A DNA stretch of 64,000 nucleotides from G963669295 sp963669295 (GCA_963669295.1 OY769938.1:1302001-1366000); one strand, 5' to 3'. Numbered from the stretch's first letter, positions 1-10,800 are shown. Made by a program: numbers and translations. The notes: a model not told the origin generated them from the sequence alone.

Positions 1-88
1 TCTCGGCAATGGAGTCAATCAATTGCGCAGAAGCATTGGTAGCTATTAGTATAAACAAGCCCAGAGTGATATGGCGGAAATTTGGCAT
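1..88 (-). CDS. 5' end of a secreted protein gene (truncated by the window edge)
   Basis: Reading the minus strand from the ATG at 88-86 gives 29 open codons up to the window edge. The translation has a textbook signal peptide: a short basic start (MPNFRH), a hydrophobic core (LGLFILIA) and an ASA-Q cleavage site near residue 21. Only the leader is visible, so the function cannot be told. The gene follows the oxidase subunit I gene on the same strand, but the hairpin terminator of that operon ends directly against this start codon, which leaves no room for a separate promoter after the hairpin. Expression probably depends on read-through or on a start site upstream of the hairpin. Confidence 0.6.
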   Translation of the reverse strand, partial: MPNFRHITLGLFILIATNASAQLIDSIAE

Positions 89-122
89 AAAAAAATGTCC
101 GCAACTAAGTTACGGACATTTT
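89..122 (-). terminator. Intrinsic terminator of the act-cta operon
   Basis: Perfect 10-bp inverted repeat (92-101 with 113-122), with a further 3-bp inner stem (103-105 with 109-111) around a TAA loop. On the minus strand it is followed by seven T (95-89). It lies 21 bases after the ctaD stop codon. The T run runs straight into the ATG of the next gene. Confidence 0.85.
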
Positions 123-143
123 AATATAGTGATTGTATCTGTT

Positions 144-1940
144 CTAATGGTCTTCTTCACCCTCTTCTAAAGGCACCGTTTGCGGAATGAAATCTTCCTC
201 CTTGCCTGGCTTACTGTAATCGTATGGCCAACGGTGTACTTCTGGAATAGCTCCAGGCCAGTTGCCATGAATATGCTCAACTGGTGCAGTCCACTCAAGT
301 GTGTTACTCTTCCATGGGTTTTGAGGTGCTTTTTGTCCTCTAAATACGCTGTAGAAGAAATTGAATAGGAAAATTCCCTGTGCAATTGCTCCAACGATAG
401 CAAAAACACTTACCACTACATTTAAATCAGCTACGTGATCAAACATTGGAAATTGAGTGTACTCATAATAACGTCTTGGAGCCCCTGCTAATCCTATAAA
501 GTGCATTGGAAAAAATACACCATAGGCACAAACAATGGTGGTCCAAAAGTGAGCAAAGCCCAATTTCGTATTCATCATTCTACCATACATCCTTGGGAAC
601 CAATGGTAAACTCCAGCAAACATTCCAAAGATTGCCGACATTCCCATTACAATATGGAAGTGAGCTACCACAAAATAGGTATCATGTACATTGATATCAA
701 GCGCTGAATCGGCCAAAATAATACCCGTTACACCACCAGTAATGAAAGTAGATACCAAGCCAACAGAGAATAACATGGCTGGGGTATATACAATGTTCCC
801 TTTCCATATGGTGGTAATGTAGTTAAATACTTTTACTGCCGATGGAATTGCAATCAACAAGGTAGTAAATACGAATACCGCGCCAAGGAATGGGTTCATT
901 CCAGTAACAAACATATGGTGACCCCATACAATGAAAGAAAGGAAACCAATGGCCAGGATTGAACCAATCATCGCCCGATAACCGAAAATCGGCTTACGTG
1001 AATTCGTAGATATAATTTCCGAACTAATTCCCAATGCAGGTAGCAGTACTATATATACTTCAGGGTGTCCCAGGAACCAGAACAGGTGTTGGAACAAGAT
1101 TGGACTACCACCCGTTTGATCCAAAGCTTCTCCTCCAATATTGATATCAGATAGGTAAAAGCTAGTGCCCATGCTTCGATCGAAAATCAATAACAATACA
1201 CAAGCAAATAAAACGGGGAATGAAAGAACACCTAAAATTGCTGTTACAAAAAACGCCCAGATGGTTAATGGCAGGCGAGTCATTTTCATTCCTTTAGTAC
1301 GCAAGTTCAATACCGTTACAATATAATTTAGACCTCCTAAAAGTGCTGACGCAACGAATAGCGCCATACTTACCAGCCACCAGGTCATCCCAGCACCAGA
1401 GCCAGGCATCGCTTGGGGCAATGCACTTAATGGGGGGTAAATTGTCCAACCTCCAGATGCGGGACCTGTTTCAAGGAATAATGAACCAAGCATGATTACG
1501 CTGGAAGCAAAGAAAAACCAGTATGACAACATGTTCAGGAATCCTGAAGCCATATCTCGTGCGCCACATTGAAAAGGAATCAAAAGGTTACTGAATGTTC
1601 CACTCAATCCACCGGTTAATACAAAGAATACCATTATGGTTCCGTGAATTGTTACCAATGCGAGGTACATGTTTTTATCCAGAATACCATCTTCTCCCCA
1701 ACGATCGCCTAATAAGGCTTCTACGAAACCGAATTTTTCTCCCGGCCATCCCAATTGCATCCTGAAGATTACCGACATCATCATTGCCACAATCGCCATG
1801 AATATTGCAGTTACCAGGAACTGCTTTGAGATCATTTTATGATCCTGGCTGAAGATGTATTTCGAAATGAAATTCTCCTCATGATGATGCTCATGGTGAT
1901 CATCGTGGTGGGCATTATGTTCGTGACTTGCTGTAGCCAT
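144..1940 (-). CDS. ctaD: Cytochrome c oxidase subunit I (caa3/aa3 type, A1-like)
   Basis: Catalytic subunit of the haem-copper terminal oxidase: it reduces oxygen to water at the haem a3-CuB centre and pumps protons across the inner membrane. It is 598 residues with about 12 membrane helices. The sequence shows the HPEVY motif within WFLGHPEVYIVLLPALG, whose glutamate marks the D-channel of A1-type oxidases, and the haem ligand segment HDTYFVVAHFHIVMG. The N-terminus is unusual in being very histidine-rich (HEHNAHHDDHHEHHHEEN). It is the last gene of the act-cta operon, 32 bases after ctaC, and is followed by a strong terminator. The family identification is secure. Confidence 0.97.
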   Translation of the reverse strand: MATASHEHNAHHDDHHEHHHEENFISKYIFSQDHKMISKQFLVTAIFMAIVAMMMSVIFRMQLGWPGEKFGFVEALLGDRWGEDGILDKNMYLALVTIHGTIMVFFVLTGGLSGTFSNLLIPFQCGARDMASGFLNMLSYWFFFASSVIMLGSLFLETGPASGGWTIYPPLSALPQAMPGSGAGMTWWLVSMALFVASALLGGLNYIVTVLNLRTKGMKMTRLPLTIWAFFVTAILGVLSFPVLFACVLLLIFDRSMGTSFYLSDINIGGEALDQTGGSPILFQHLFWFLGHPEVYIVLLPALGISSEIISTNSRKPIFGYRAMIGSILAIGFLSFIVWGHHMFVTGMNPFLGAVFVFTTLLIAIPSAVKVFNYITTIWKGNIVYTPAMLFSVGLVSTFITGGVTGIILADSALDINVHDTYFVVAHFHIVMGMSAIFGMFAGVYHWFPRMYGRMMNTKLGFAHFWTTIVCAYGVFFPMHFIGLAGAPRRYYEYTQFPMFDHVADLNVVVSVFAIVGAIAQGIFLFNFFYSVFRGQKAPQNPWKSNTLEWTAPVEHIHGNWPGAIPEVHRWPYDYSKPGKEEDFIPQTVPLEEGEEDH

Positions 1941-1972
1941 AATACTTATAATGTTTTATCCAATTCCTTTTA

Positions 1973-3211
1973 TTAATTCTCAGCCAGTTCGTCTGCTGGT
2001 TTATCTTCTCCGGCTGTACTTTCTTCTTCCTTAGCTGTTTCTGTAGTAGCATCTGCCTCTTCAGCAGGGGCGCCCTGCTCTTCTAGCCACTTTTTATAGT
2101 CTTCGTATTCGTCAACAACGATATCCATTTGCATGTTAAAGTGAGCCGCACCACAAATTTTGTTACACAATAGCACGTAGTTAAATGAAGGGTCATCTAA
2201 CTTGATTCGCATAGAATCGGTACTAATAATGGGCACCATTTTAAATTGAGTGGTCATGCCAGGTACAGTGTTCATTTGAGCTCTAAAGTGAGGCATGTAA
2301 GCACTGTGAATAACATCTTGCGAACGGAAAATGAACAATACCTCTTTTCCTTTGGGAATGTGGAATTCTCCCTTCACCAAAATATCATCATCCGCATAAG
2401 TATATTCGTTGTTATTGCTTCTTTCACGAATATCAAACACCCTACTTCTATGACGCTTTAGGTGTTCCAACTTATCGGTAAGCTCACCCAGCTTACGATC
2501 CGACATGATGTCTTTTTCATGCTCAATCTTGTGCTCCAACTCCTTTACTTGCTCATCTAGTTCGGCATACTTATCAGCAATATTCTGCTTGGTAATTATA
2601 CCCAATGGGTTGGTTCCTGAAACAAGGTTATAATCAGTGTCTCCCAAACCATCTAAATCGTTCATACCACCGTAACGTGCTGTCCAGTCAAATTGCTTTG
2701 AATACAACTCAATTACAATGGCATCTTCTGATGCTTCATCAGTAACATCATTCCATACCCGTAATCCGTAAATAATAATAACTGCTAAAACAACTGCTGG
2801 AATAACTGTCCAAATAAGTTCCAGTTTATTGTTATGTGGGAAGTAGTAAGCCTTACGATCTGGACGATGGTAATATTTATATGCAAAATAAAACAACAAG
2901 GTGTTGGTTAAGAAGAACACCGCAATAATAATCACCCAGTTGAAGTTCAATAGAGCATCTAAATCCTGTCCATGCAATGAAGCTGAATCAGGCAATCCGC
3001 CATCACCATACTTAATGAAATGCCAAATTACGAATGCGTATAAGGCAAACATAAATACCAATAGTAAGGTGGCATTCATTTTGTTCTCACGCTGCGATAT
3101 GTTCTCTTCCCTCGCATTACGCAGTTTAGCCGTAAGCTCGTATACTTTGGCAAGCTGCGCGATGGCAATCACTCCCAATACTACAACGATAACAATCAAA
3201 AGCTTAATCAT
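1973..3211 (-). CDS. ctaC: Cytochrome c oxidase subunit II with CuA domain
   Basis: Electron-entry subunit of the oxidase, carrying the binuclear CuA centre in a periplasmic cupredoxin domain. The CuA ligand run CNKICGAAHFNM sits near residues 349-360, with a further ligand histidine in DVIHSAYMPHF. The glutamate usual in CxExC is lysine here; that residue ligates through its backbone, so copper binding should survive. The protein has four predicted membrane helices (about 3-20, 48-66, 92-112 and 132-152) rather than the usual two, and a charged coiled-coil insert (about residues 205-265, e.g. AELDEQVKELEHKIEHEKD) ahead of the CuA fold. The C-terminal tail is rich in Glu, Ala and Thr. No cytochrome c domain is attached, so an external c-type haem donor is expected, plausibly ActA or ActE. 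Confidence 0.95.
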   Translation of the reverse strand: MIKLLIVIVVVLGVIAIAQLAKVYELTAKLRNAREENISQRENKMNATLLLVFMFALYAFVIWHFIKYGDGGLPDSASLHGQDLDALLNFNWVIIIAVFFLTNTLLFYFAYKYYHRPDRKAYYFPHNNKLELIWTVIPAVVLAVIIIYGLRVWNDVTDEASEDAIVIELYSKQFDWTARYGGMNDLDGLGDTDYNLVSGTNPLGIITKQNIADKYAELDEQVKELEHKIEHEKDIMSDRKLGELTDKLEHLKRHRSRVFDIRERSNNNEYTYADDDILVKGEFHIPKGKEVLFIFRSQDVIHSAYMPHFRAQMNTVPGMTTQFKMVPIISTDSMRIKLDDPSFNYVLLCNKICGAAHFNMQMDIVVDEYEDYKKWLEEQGAPAEEADATTETAKEEESTAGEDKPADELAEN

Positions 3212-3252
3212 GATATCTTTATTTTATCTATATCAATACTTTTTATCAATTA

Positions 3253-4800
3253 CTACACGTGATGGTGTACACTTTCTTCCAGGTATGGATGATGTACTGG
3301 TGTTAACGGTGCTTTAGTAAGCTGTCGCAACACAGTGAAAACAAAACCTCCAAGGAAGAACATTAACATTCCAATTTCAAGGAATCCAAAGCTCCAGTGC
3401 TCATGCACGGTGCCTGGCATAACCATTACGAATACATCTACCCAGTGCCCAATAAAAATTATGGTACCAATGGCAATAAGGAATTTGTTATTACGCTTGG
3501 CATCTCTTGACATCAAGATGACCATTGGCATTACAAAATTCACAAAGAACATTCCAAAGAATATACCTTTATAATGAGTAATTCTTTCTACAAAGTAAGT
3601 TACTTCTTCAGGAATGTCAGAGTACCAGATCAACATGAACTGTGAGAACCATAGGTAGCTCCACAGGAAGCTAATTGCAAACATCCACTTTCCTAAATCA
3701 TGCAAGTGATTTTCATTTACCTGTGGCAAGTACCCTTTGTTTTTCAAGTAAAGTGTTAGTACAATAAATACGATGATTGCACTCACCCACATGCCTGAGA
3801 ATACATACCATCCAAACAATGTACTGAACCAGTGTGTGTCAATCGACATGATCCAATCCCACGAAGAGGTAGAAGAGAATACAGCGAAGAATACAAGGAA
3901 CAAAGCTCCCTGACGATAGTTCTTAAAGTGAATGTTGGTGCCTCCCATTTGGTCTTCTAATAGTGAGCGCTTTCTAAATGCACGCATGAATACCCAATAG
4001 GTAGCAAAATATACCATTGTTCTAATCCAGAAAAACGGTTGGTTAAGATAAGCCGACTTACCAGCAATAATTGCGTCGTAGTATGGGCTTGGATTGCCAT
4101 TCTCAAGGAATTCTGAATAAACCCTTGGATCCATCCAGTGATAAATGTGGTGCAAATGAGCAGCACCTGCAGCAAATACAAAAATCAATACTCCTATTCC
4201 AATCGGCAAGTAAGCCATTACAGCTTCGAAAATTCTTTTTAATAAGGTACCCCATGCTGCCTCGGTAGCATATTGTAGTGCCAGGAAGAACAATGCTCCC
4301 AGACCAATAGCGAAAAAGAAAAATCCATTCACCAATAAGTTCGACCAAAACCTGGCATGATGACTAGGCAATGAAACTTCTCCATTATGAAACCAGTGTG
4401 CTACTTCCTCCGAAAGGCTATGTTCTTCCTCGTGTCCATGGCCATGGCCATGCTCTTCCTCTGCTGATTCAGCACGAGCAAGATTAGAGATAGTCAACAT
4501 CATCCCACGCTCTTCATACCCTTCTTCTTCCATGTGTGCACGAAACTCTTCAGTTTTATCAGTCACTTCACCGGTGAGGTTGTGAGCGGCCAATGCTGCC
4601 TTGGTTTCTTCAATCACTGCAGTAACTGAGGCATCATCGCTAATATCGTGATGATAGGTTGCTACCACTTTTGAATCGCCAATGGCTTCGGCATGTAGAT
4701 AATCACGCTCCGTAAAGATGCCCACCAACATCAACAAAAACCCAATTCCCATCAGTGCGAAGGTGGTTGTCTTTGCTCGTTTTGAAAATGTAAATTCCAT
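3253..4800 (-). CDS. actF: Alternative Complex III subunit ActF (membrane subunit)
   Basis: Integral membrane subunit of Alternative Complex III, the quinol:cytochrome c / quinol:oxidase oxidoreductase that replaces the bc1 complex in many Bacteroidota. It is 515 residues with about ten hydrophobic helices, resembling the NrfD-like ActC. The call rests on this topology and on its place between actE and ctaC in the canonical actABCDEF-cta order. A long periplasm-type loop after the first helix contains an acidic/His-rich stretch (EEEHGHGHGHEEEHS, about residues 113-127), and the C-terminus ends in HHHV. These histidine patches, also present in CtaD, may bind metal or be structural; that is inference. 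Confidence 0.9.
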   Translation of the reverse strand: MEFTFSKRAKTTTFALMGIGFLLMLVGIFTERDYLHAEAIGDSKVVATYHHDISDDASVTAVIEETKAALAAHNLTGEVTDKTEEFRAHMEEEGYEERGMMLTISNLARAESAEEEHGHGHGHEEEHSLSEEVAHWFHNGEVSLPSHHARFWSNLLVNGFFFFAIGLGALFFLALQYATEAAWGTLLKRIFEAVMAYLPIGIGVLIFVFAAGAAHLHHIYHWMDPRVYSEFLENGNPSPYYDAIIAGKSAYLNQPFFWIRTMVYFATYWVFMRAFRKRSLLEDQMGGTNIHFKNYRQGALFLVFFAVFSSTSSWDWIMSIDTHWFSTLFGWYVFSGMWVSAIIVFIVLTLYLKNKGYLPQVNENHLHDLGKWMFAISFLWSYLWFSQFMLIWYSDIPEEVTYFVERITHYKGIFFGMFFVNFVMPMVILMSRDAKRNNKFLIAIGTIIFIGHWVDVFVMVMPGTVHEHWSFGFLEIGMLMFFLGGFVFTVLRQLTKAPLTPVHHPYLEESVHHHV

Positions 4801-4835
4801 TTTACAGCTAATTGTAGTTTTTAACCTATCGTTCT

Positions 4836-5600
4836 TTATTCGTGTTCTTCATTGTGTTCTTCACCATGTCCACCTTCTGCACCCCCATCAACTGGTACTT
4901 CTTCTACCACTGGAGTTACCAATGTATCTCCTTCAGCAGGAGTAGCTCCCATATCGGTAGCACCTCTCCCTTGAAGTTCTTGCATGATGTAGTGTATCAC
5001 TTTCCAACGCTCCTCTTTCGATAATTGAGATGCATGTGCTCCCATTAAGCCTTTTCCGTTGGTGATGCTATGGAACATTTTGCCTTCTTCCAGGTTGGCT
5101 ACTGCTGGAGCAGTATAAGCTGGAATACCAGATAATTTTCCATTTTGCACAATTTTCCCCTGTCCATCACCTTTGTCGCCATGACAATGTGTACAGAATT
5201 TCACGTATATCTCCTTACCATCGGCCAACACTTCATCTGTTAGCATAACAGGATTTTTCAAATACTTTCCTGCCGAATCGTAACCTGCTGTGGTGTTAGG
5301 AAATGGATAAGGGAAATTATACATGGCCTTTTCAGGATCTTCAGAAAAGGGGATAGTTCCAGGTACTGGTTGACGAGCCGACATGGTCATCCGTTGCTGA
5401 TTAACGATTGAATCTTCCACATAGTAAGGATCCATACCGTAATCTACATAGGCTTCAACAGCAGGAGAGCGATACATATCAGGCATGTACTCATATCCTG
5501 GACTATCAGGATCATTGCTACATGAAGTTAATAACGTAACCACTATAGCAATTAAACCAACCGTTGAAAGATATCTAAAGTTATGTTTCATCTTTTTCAA
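4836..5600 (-). CDS. actE: Alternative Complex III subunit ActE, monohaem cytochrome c lipoprotein
   Basis: Small membrane-anchored cytochrome c of Alternative Complex III that can pass electrons towards the oxidase. The N-terminus is a lipoprotein signal ending in LLTSC (Cys near residue 26). A single haem-binding CTHCH motif lies near residue 138, with a Met-containing segment (GLMGAHASQLS) downstream as the likely sixth ligand region. The C-terminus is Glu/Gly/His-rich. It sits between actD (9-base gap) and actF in the same operon. Confidence 0.93.
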   Translation of the reverse strand: MKKMKHNFRYLSTVGLIAIVVTLLTSCSNDPDSPGYEYMPDMYRSPAVEAYVDYGMDPYYVEDSIVNQQRMTMSARQPVPGTIPFSEDPEKAMYNFPYPFPNTTAGYDSAGKYLKNPVMLTDEVLADGKEIYVKFCTHCHGDKGDGQGKIVQNGKLSGIPAYTAPAVANLEEGKMFHSITNGKGLMGAHASQLSKEERWKVIHYIMQELQGRGATDMGATPAEGDTLVTPVVEEVPVDGGAEGGHGEEHNEEHE

Positions 5601-5609
5601 TAAGTGTCG

Positions 5610-6143
5610 TTATACTTCTTTTTCCTCTAGTTCAATCGCTCCCGAGTCATTCAACAATGCATTTAACTCATCGGCCGAAAAGCTTCTGTTTTCTGAGGTT
5701 CTGATCTCCATCACAAATTTATCATCTGTAGTACGAGGGTCAGGGTTTCTTGCAGGAAGACCAGGCAATGTTTTATTTCTTAATAGATACGTTAATGCCA
5801 TTCCATGCGCTGCACAAAACACCGTAAACTCGAAGGTTACTGGAATGAATGATGGAATGTTTTGGTAAAGTGTAAAGTTGGGTTTACCGCCAATATTCAT
5901 TGGCCAATCATGAACCATAAAATACCACATTCCCAATAAGGCCAATGAGGTTCCTGTGATTCCATAAAGGAAAGCACAGATGCCCAATCGGGTATGTTTT
6001 ACACCAATAATGGGGTCTAATCCGTGAACGGGAAAAGGGGAAAACACGTCTTTCACCTTCACACCTTTGCCTACTATTTTCTTAGCAGCGGACATCAGTG
6101 TTCCGTCATCATCAAACATTGCATATAAAACCTTATCTGACAT
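5610..6143 (-). CDS. actD: Alternative Complex III subunit ActD (DUF3341 family)
   Basis: 177-residue membrane subunit of Alternative Complex III with two hydrophobic helices (about residues 55-75 and 97-118). The first part matches the DUF3341 pattern: a sensor-like start (YAMFDDDGTLMSAAKKIVGK) followed by FSPFPVHGLD, the most recognisable motif of the family. It occupies the expected place between actC (19-base gap) and actE. ActD and ActE both lack quinone-site features, so a scaffolding role is likely. Confidence 0.93.
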   Translation of the reverse strand: MSDKVLYAMFDDDGTLMSAAKKIVGKGVKVKDVFSPFPVHGLDPIIGVKHTRLGICAFLYGITGTSLALLGMWYFMVHDWPMNIGGKPNFTLYQNIPSFIPVTFEFTVFCAAHGMALTYLLRNKTLPGLPARNPDPRTTDDKFVMEIRTSENRSFSADELNALLNDSGAIELEEKEV

Positions 6144-6162
6144 AGCTTATGATGGTTTATTC

Positions 6163-7869
6163 TTAGTCTTCTTTTTTGTCTTCGTTATCTTCTTCATCCG
6201 AAGGTTCTTCACCTTCAGTACTTCCAGCATCTTCTGCATCCTGAGGCTCTTCACTGCTTTCTTCAGCAGCAGGCGTTTCAGGTGCTGCTTCTTCCGCTTT
6301 TTCTTCTGTTGATGCTTCTGGGGTTTCTTCAACTGTAGGCGCTTCTTCTACAGGCGCTTCTTTTTGCTCTTCAGCATCAGTAGCTTCTGCTGCTACAGCT
6401 TTAGTCGTAGTATCTTCTACAGGTGTTTCTTCTACCGCCTTTGGTGCTTCCTCAACAGGAGTTTCCATTTCTACTTCAGCATGTCCTCCACCAGCAATTG
6501 CATACTGCTTTTTATAATATTCACCTGAAGATTTCAGAATGGTTTTCAATTCATTCAGTGCAAGCACCGGGAAGAATCTTGCAAACAACAGGAATAAGGT
6601 GAAAAAGATACCGATCGTTCCTACAAAAATTCCGATGTCTACAAATGTTGGGTGGAACATGCTCCAACTTGAAGGAATGTAATCTCTGTGCAACGAAGTA
6701 ACAATAATTACAAATCGCTCGAACCACATCCCTATGTTTACAACAATTGAAAGTATAAATGTTGCCGTAAGGCTGGTTCTAATTTTCTTGAACCAGAAGA
6801 GCTGTGGTGAAATTACGTTACATGTCATCATTGCCCAGTACGACCACCAGTATTTACCAGTAGCTCTGTTAATAAAGGCATATGATTCGTATTCAACACC
6901 TGAGTACCACGAAACAAATAGCTCTGTTAAATAGGCTACACCTACAATAGAACCTGTAACAATGATTACAATGTTCATGTACTCCACATGCTTAATGGTA
7001 ATGTATGATTCAAGGTGCATTACCTTCCGCATTACAAGCAGAAGGGTAAGTACCATTGCGAACCCAGAAAATACCGCTCCAGATACAAAGTATGGAGGGA
7101 ATATGGTAGTATGCCATCCTGGTATCACCGACGTAGCAAAGTCCATAGATACAATCGAGTGTACTGAGAATACCAGTGGAGTAGCTAATCCTGCCAATAC
7201 TAATGATACAATTTCAAATCGATTCCATGCTTTTGCATCTCCCGTCCAACCAAAACTCAAGGTGCTATATACTTTCTTGGCCTTTGGTTTAGTCATTCGG
7301 TCACGGATGGTAGCAAAATCAGGTATCAACCCAATGTACCAGAACACCAACGATACGGTAAAGTATGTTGATATTGCAAATACGTCCCAAAGCAGTGGTG
7401 AGTTAAAGTTAACCCAAAGTGACCCAAATTGATTCGGCAATGGAAGTACCCAATAGGCCAACCATATACGCCCCATGTGAATGCCCGGGAACAATGCCGC
7501 CATCATTACGGCAAAGATGGTCATTGCTTCTGCAGATCGGTTTACTGCCATTCTCCACTTTTGGCGGAATAGCAACAATACTGCTGAAATTAAGGTACCT
7601 GCGTGACCAATTCCTACCCACCAAACAAAGTTGGTAATATCCCAAGCCCAACCTACGGTCTTGTTCAATCCCCATACTCCGATTCCGGTACCCAACAAGT
7701 ACAAGATACAACCTATGCCCCACAAAGAAATGAGCCCGGTAATGGTAATCATTACATACCATGCACGGGGTGCTTTGCTTTCGATAGGCTTGCATATGTC
7801 CTCGGTGATATCGTGATACGACTTCTCACCCAGAATTAGCGGTTCTCTAATGGCAGCTTCTCTCTGCAT
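6163..7869 (-). CDS. actC: Alternative Complex III subunit ActC (NrfD/PsrC-like quinol-binding membrane subunit)
   Basis: Principal membrane subunit of Alternative Complex III and probable site of menaquinol oxidation. It is 568 residues with about ten membrane helices of the NrfD/PsrC fold; recognisable segments include the start (REPLILGEKSYHDITEDIC), GIGHAGTLISAVLLLFRQKW and FPGIHMGRIWLAYW. After the last helix (near residue 430) comes a tail of about 120 residues of almost pure Glu, Ala, Thr, Pro and Asp. Such acidic tails also occur on CtaC and ActB in this operon, so they are a shared feature and not a frameshift artefact. The gap to actB is 12 bases. Confidence 0.95.
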   Translation of the reverse strand: MQREAAIREPLILGEKSYHDITEDICKPIESKAPRAWYVMITITGLISLWGIGCILYLLGTGIGVWGLNKTVGWAWDITNFVWWVGIGHAGTLISAVLLLFRQKWRMAVNRSAEAMTIFAVMMAALFPGIHMGRIWLAYWVLPLPNQFGSLWVNFNSPLLWDVFAISTYFTVSLVFWYIGLIPDFATIRDRMTKPKAKKVYSTLSFGWTGDAKAWNRFEIVSLVLAGLATPLVFSVHSIVSMDFATSVIPGWHTTIFPPYFVSGAVFSGFAMVLTLLLVMRKVMHLESYITIKHVEYMNIVIIVTGSIVGVAYLTELFVSWYSGVEYESYAFINRATGKYWWSYWAMMTCNVISPQLFWFKKIRTSLTATFILSIVVNIGMWFERFVIIVTSLHRDYIPSSWSMFHPTFVDIGIFVGTIGIFFTLFLLFARFFPVLALNELKTILKSSGEYYKKQYAIAGGGHAEVEMETPVEEAPKAVEETPVEDTTTKAVAAEATDAEEQKEAPVEEAPTVEETPEASTEEKAEEAAPETPAAEESSEEPQDAEDAGSTEGEEPSDEEDNEDKKED

Positions 7870-7881
7870 TCTTTTCTATTT

Positions 7882-10800
7882 TTAAGCGTTTTCTTCTGTT
7901 GTTTCTGTTGCTTCTCCTTCTGGCATCACTTTCTTCTTCACTTCTTTCTTGTTCCTAACTTTTGCCATGTAGTAAATGTTAGGCTGCACTCCTACTTCTT
8001 GCAACATATTATAAGCTCTTTCGTCGTCAGCATGCTCGGCAATGGTCATGTCATTGTCGTTCAAGTCACCGAAAGTAATCGCATTGGTTGGACAACCTGC
8101 TGAACAGGCCGTTTGAATTTCACCATCCTTAATTTTTCTTCCCGCTTTCTTAGCTTCCAACTTGCCTGCCTGAATGCTTTGAACACAAAGGCTACATTTT
8201 TCCATTACACCACGAGCACGTACTACTACATCAGGATTCAATACCATTCTTCCTAGTTCGTCTTGAGCTGGGTTAATGTCAGAGAACTTACGGTATCCCA
8301 TGTAGTTAAACCAGTTGAAACGACGCACTTTGAATGGACAGTTGTTTGCACAATAACGTGTACCTATACAGCGGTTGTAAGCCATCATATTCAGGCCTTC
8401 ATTACTATGTGTTGTAGCCGCTACCGGGCAAACCGTTTCACAAGGTGCGTGGTTGCAGTGTTGGCACATCATTGGTACAAAGGCTACTTCAGGGTTTTCT
8501 GAAGGTACTTCAGCCGCTAAATAGCCATCCTCATCAATGCTTGCATCAGAGCTATAGTAACGGTCGATACGCATCCAATGCATTTCACGTGCTCTTCTAA
8601 CTTCATCTTTACCTACTACTGGCACATTGTTTTCCGCTACACAAGCTGTTACACAAGCTCCACATCCAATACAAGTATTCAGGTCTACAGATAATCCCCA
8701 TCGGTGACCAACATTTTCTACAGGATGTGCTTCCCATAGGTCGATTTCCGAAATAGGCTTATCAACCGTAGTACCATTTTCATGGTACTTTAAAGTATGT
8801 GGTGGATTGTATGTGTTTGCCGCATTATGTTCGTTATATACACCAAGAGTGGTTTCGCGCAATACTGAATCGCGCCCCATAATGGTGTGGTGCGTTTGAG
8901 TAGTAGCAATGTAGTAAACTTCATCTACCAATGTTACAGAAGCACCGGCACAATACATGATGTTACCTCCCGTAAACGAAGTAAATGGATAGGCATTTGC
9001 TCCAATAGATTTATGATTTCCATTCTCATCGGTAACAGGATCGCCATACTCACCATATTCGTAAGCAGCCTTCCCTACTTTTGCGCTACGTCCATACCCC
9101 AATGCAATACCAATCGTTCCACGCTTTTGACCTGGAGAAGGATAAACCGGCAATGTTAATGATTTGCCATTTACGGTTACTGTTGCTTGTTTGGTTGGGT
9201 TTTGCTCACCAATATATAATGCTGTACGCTTATTGTCGTCATTCACTTCCATGCCATAAAGCTCCAACACATCTGCTGGCGACATGGTAATGTAGTTATC
9301 CCAGGTTACTTTAGAAATAGGATCGGGAAGTTCTTGTAACCATGGGTTTCCAGTGGTATTCATTCCGTCTCCCATCCCTGCTTTTTGATATACCACTACT
9401 TCGGTGCCACTCATGGCTCCTGCCATCTTCGCAATTTCACTGGCAGCTCCAGAAACATCACCATTGAAGGTTGCTCCTCCTGTTGTTGCCTTTGGCATTT
9501 CGTAAGAACCGTTGTGCAAACTCTTGTTCCATGAATCAGTGAACAAGCCTCCAGCACCTAGCACCGTTTGTTGCCAGGTTTCCTGAATGTAAGCGTGGTA
9601 GCTGGTGCTGTTACCCGCCCAGGCCAATAAACTTTCTTGCCCTTGACGTGTATTAAACAGTTTTGAAATAGCAGGTTGTGCCAATCCATAGCTTCCAGCT
9701 TTCGGATTGTAATCATTCCACGATTCGAGGTAATGATTATCGGGACATAGGTAAGTGGCCTTTGAGGCTGTTTCGTCAGCATACAATGAAATTGCCACTG
9801 ATGTCTTCACTTTACTCAAGCCCGCTGCAAACTCATCACCGTTAGGCAACGAGTACACCGGGTTAACGCCATAAACGATTAACACGTCTACCTTCCCTGC
9901 GTTCATATCTTTTACCAACTGCTCTACACCTTCGTCGTTAGACTGCTTGATGTTAACAGGGTTATTTAAATCAATGCTTTTTCCGTAGTTGCCCAACATT
10001 GCATTAATGTTGTTTACCACTGTTTGAACAGCAGGGCTGTTTGATCCTGCCACTACCAATGAGCCATTACAAGCCAATAACTCTTTTGCTGCCATTGCTA
10101 CTGCCTCTTCTACATGGCCTTCTAGCTGACCTCCTGAAATGGTAGTACCTCCTTTTGCTTTTGCAATGTGGTTATGCAGGCTAATTGCAACAGCACCTTC
10201 TTCAGAAGGCTTAATGGCTCTTCTTATGTCTGCATTACTTCCTGTTAATGACATGATGGATTCAAACTGGAAGTGGCGCGACATTTTTCCATTTTCTGGT
10301 CTTCTATTTTGTGCATACTGCCCAACGTACTCCATCGACATTAACCAATGAGCTAAGAAATCAGCCCCAATACTTACAATTACTTCAGCTTTAGAAAAAT
10401 CGTAATTAGGAATTACTTCCTGACCAAATGAAGACTTATTCGCTTTTCTTATGCCTGAGTTAGAGATGGCATCGTATTGAATATGGTTGATGCCTCCTTC
10501 TGATGGGGCGGGCATTTCCATTTCCATGATACCGCCCAATGTATCAGCAGGCATTTCCTCATTGCTAACGATACTTCCTCCCATCTTAGCCGACAATTCA
10601 TCAATGGCTCGTTGAGTCGAAGGACTAATAATGGTATTGGTTAGAATGGTAACGTTACCTCCTTTATGCTTCTCTAAGGCGGCCATAATATCGGCATCTA
10701 CTCCAGCCCATGAAGCTACTGCCCCACCTTTCATTGGCTCCTGCACTCGTTGCGAGTCGTAAAGTGACAATACCGATGAGTTGATACGTGCATTCACAGC

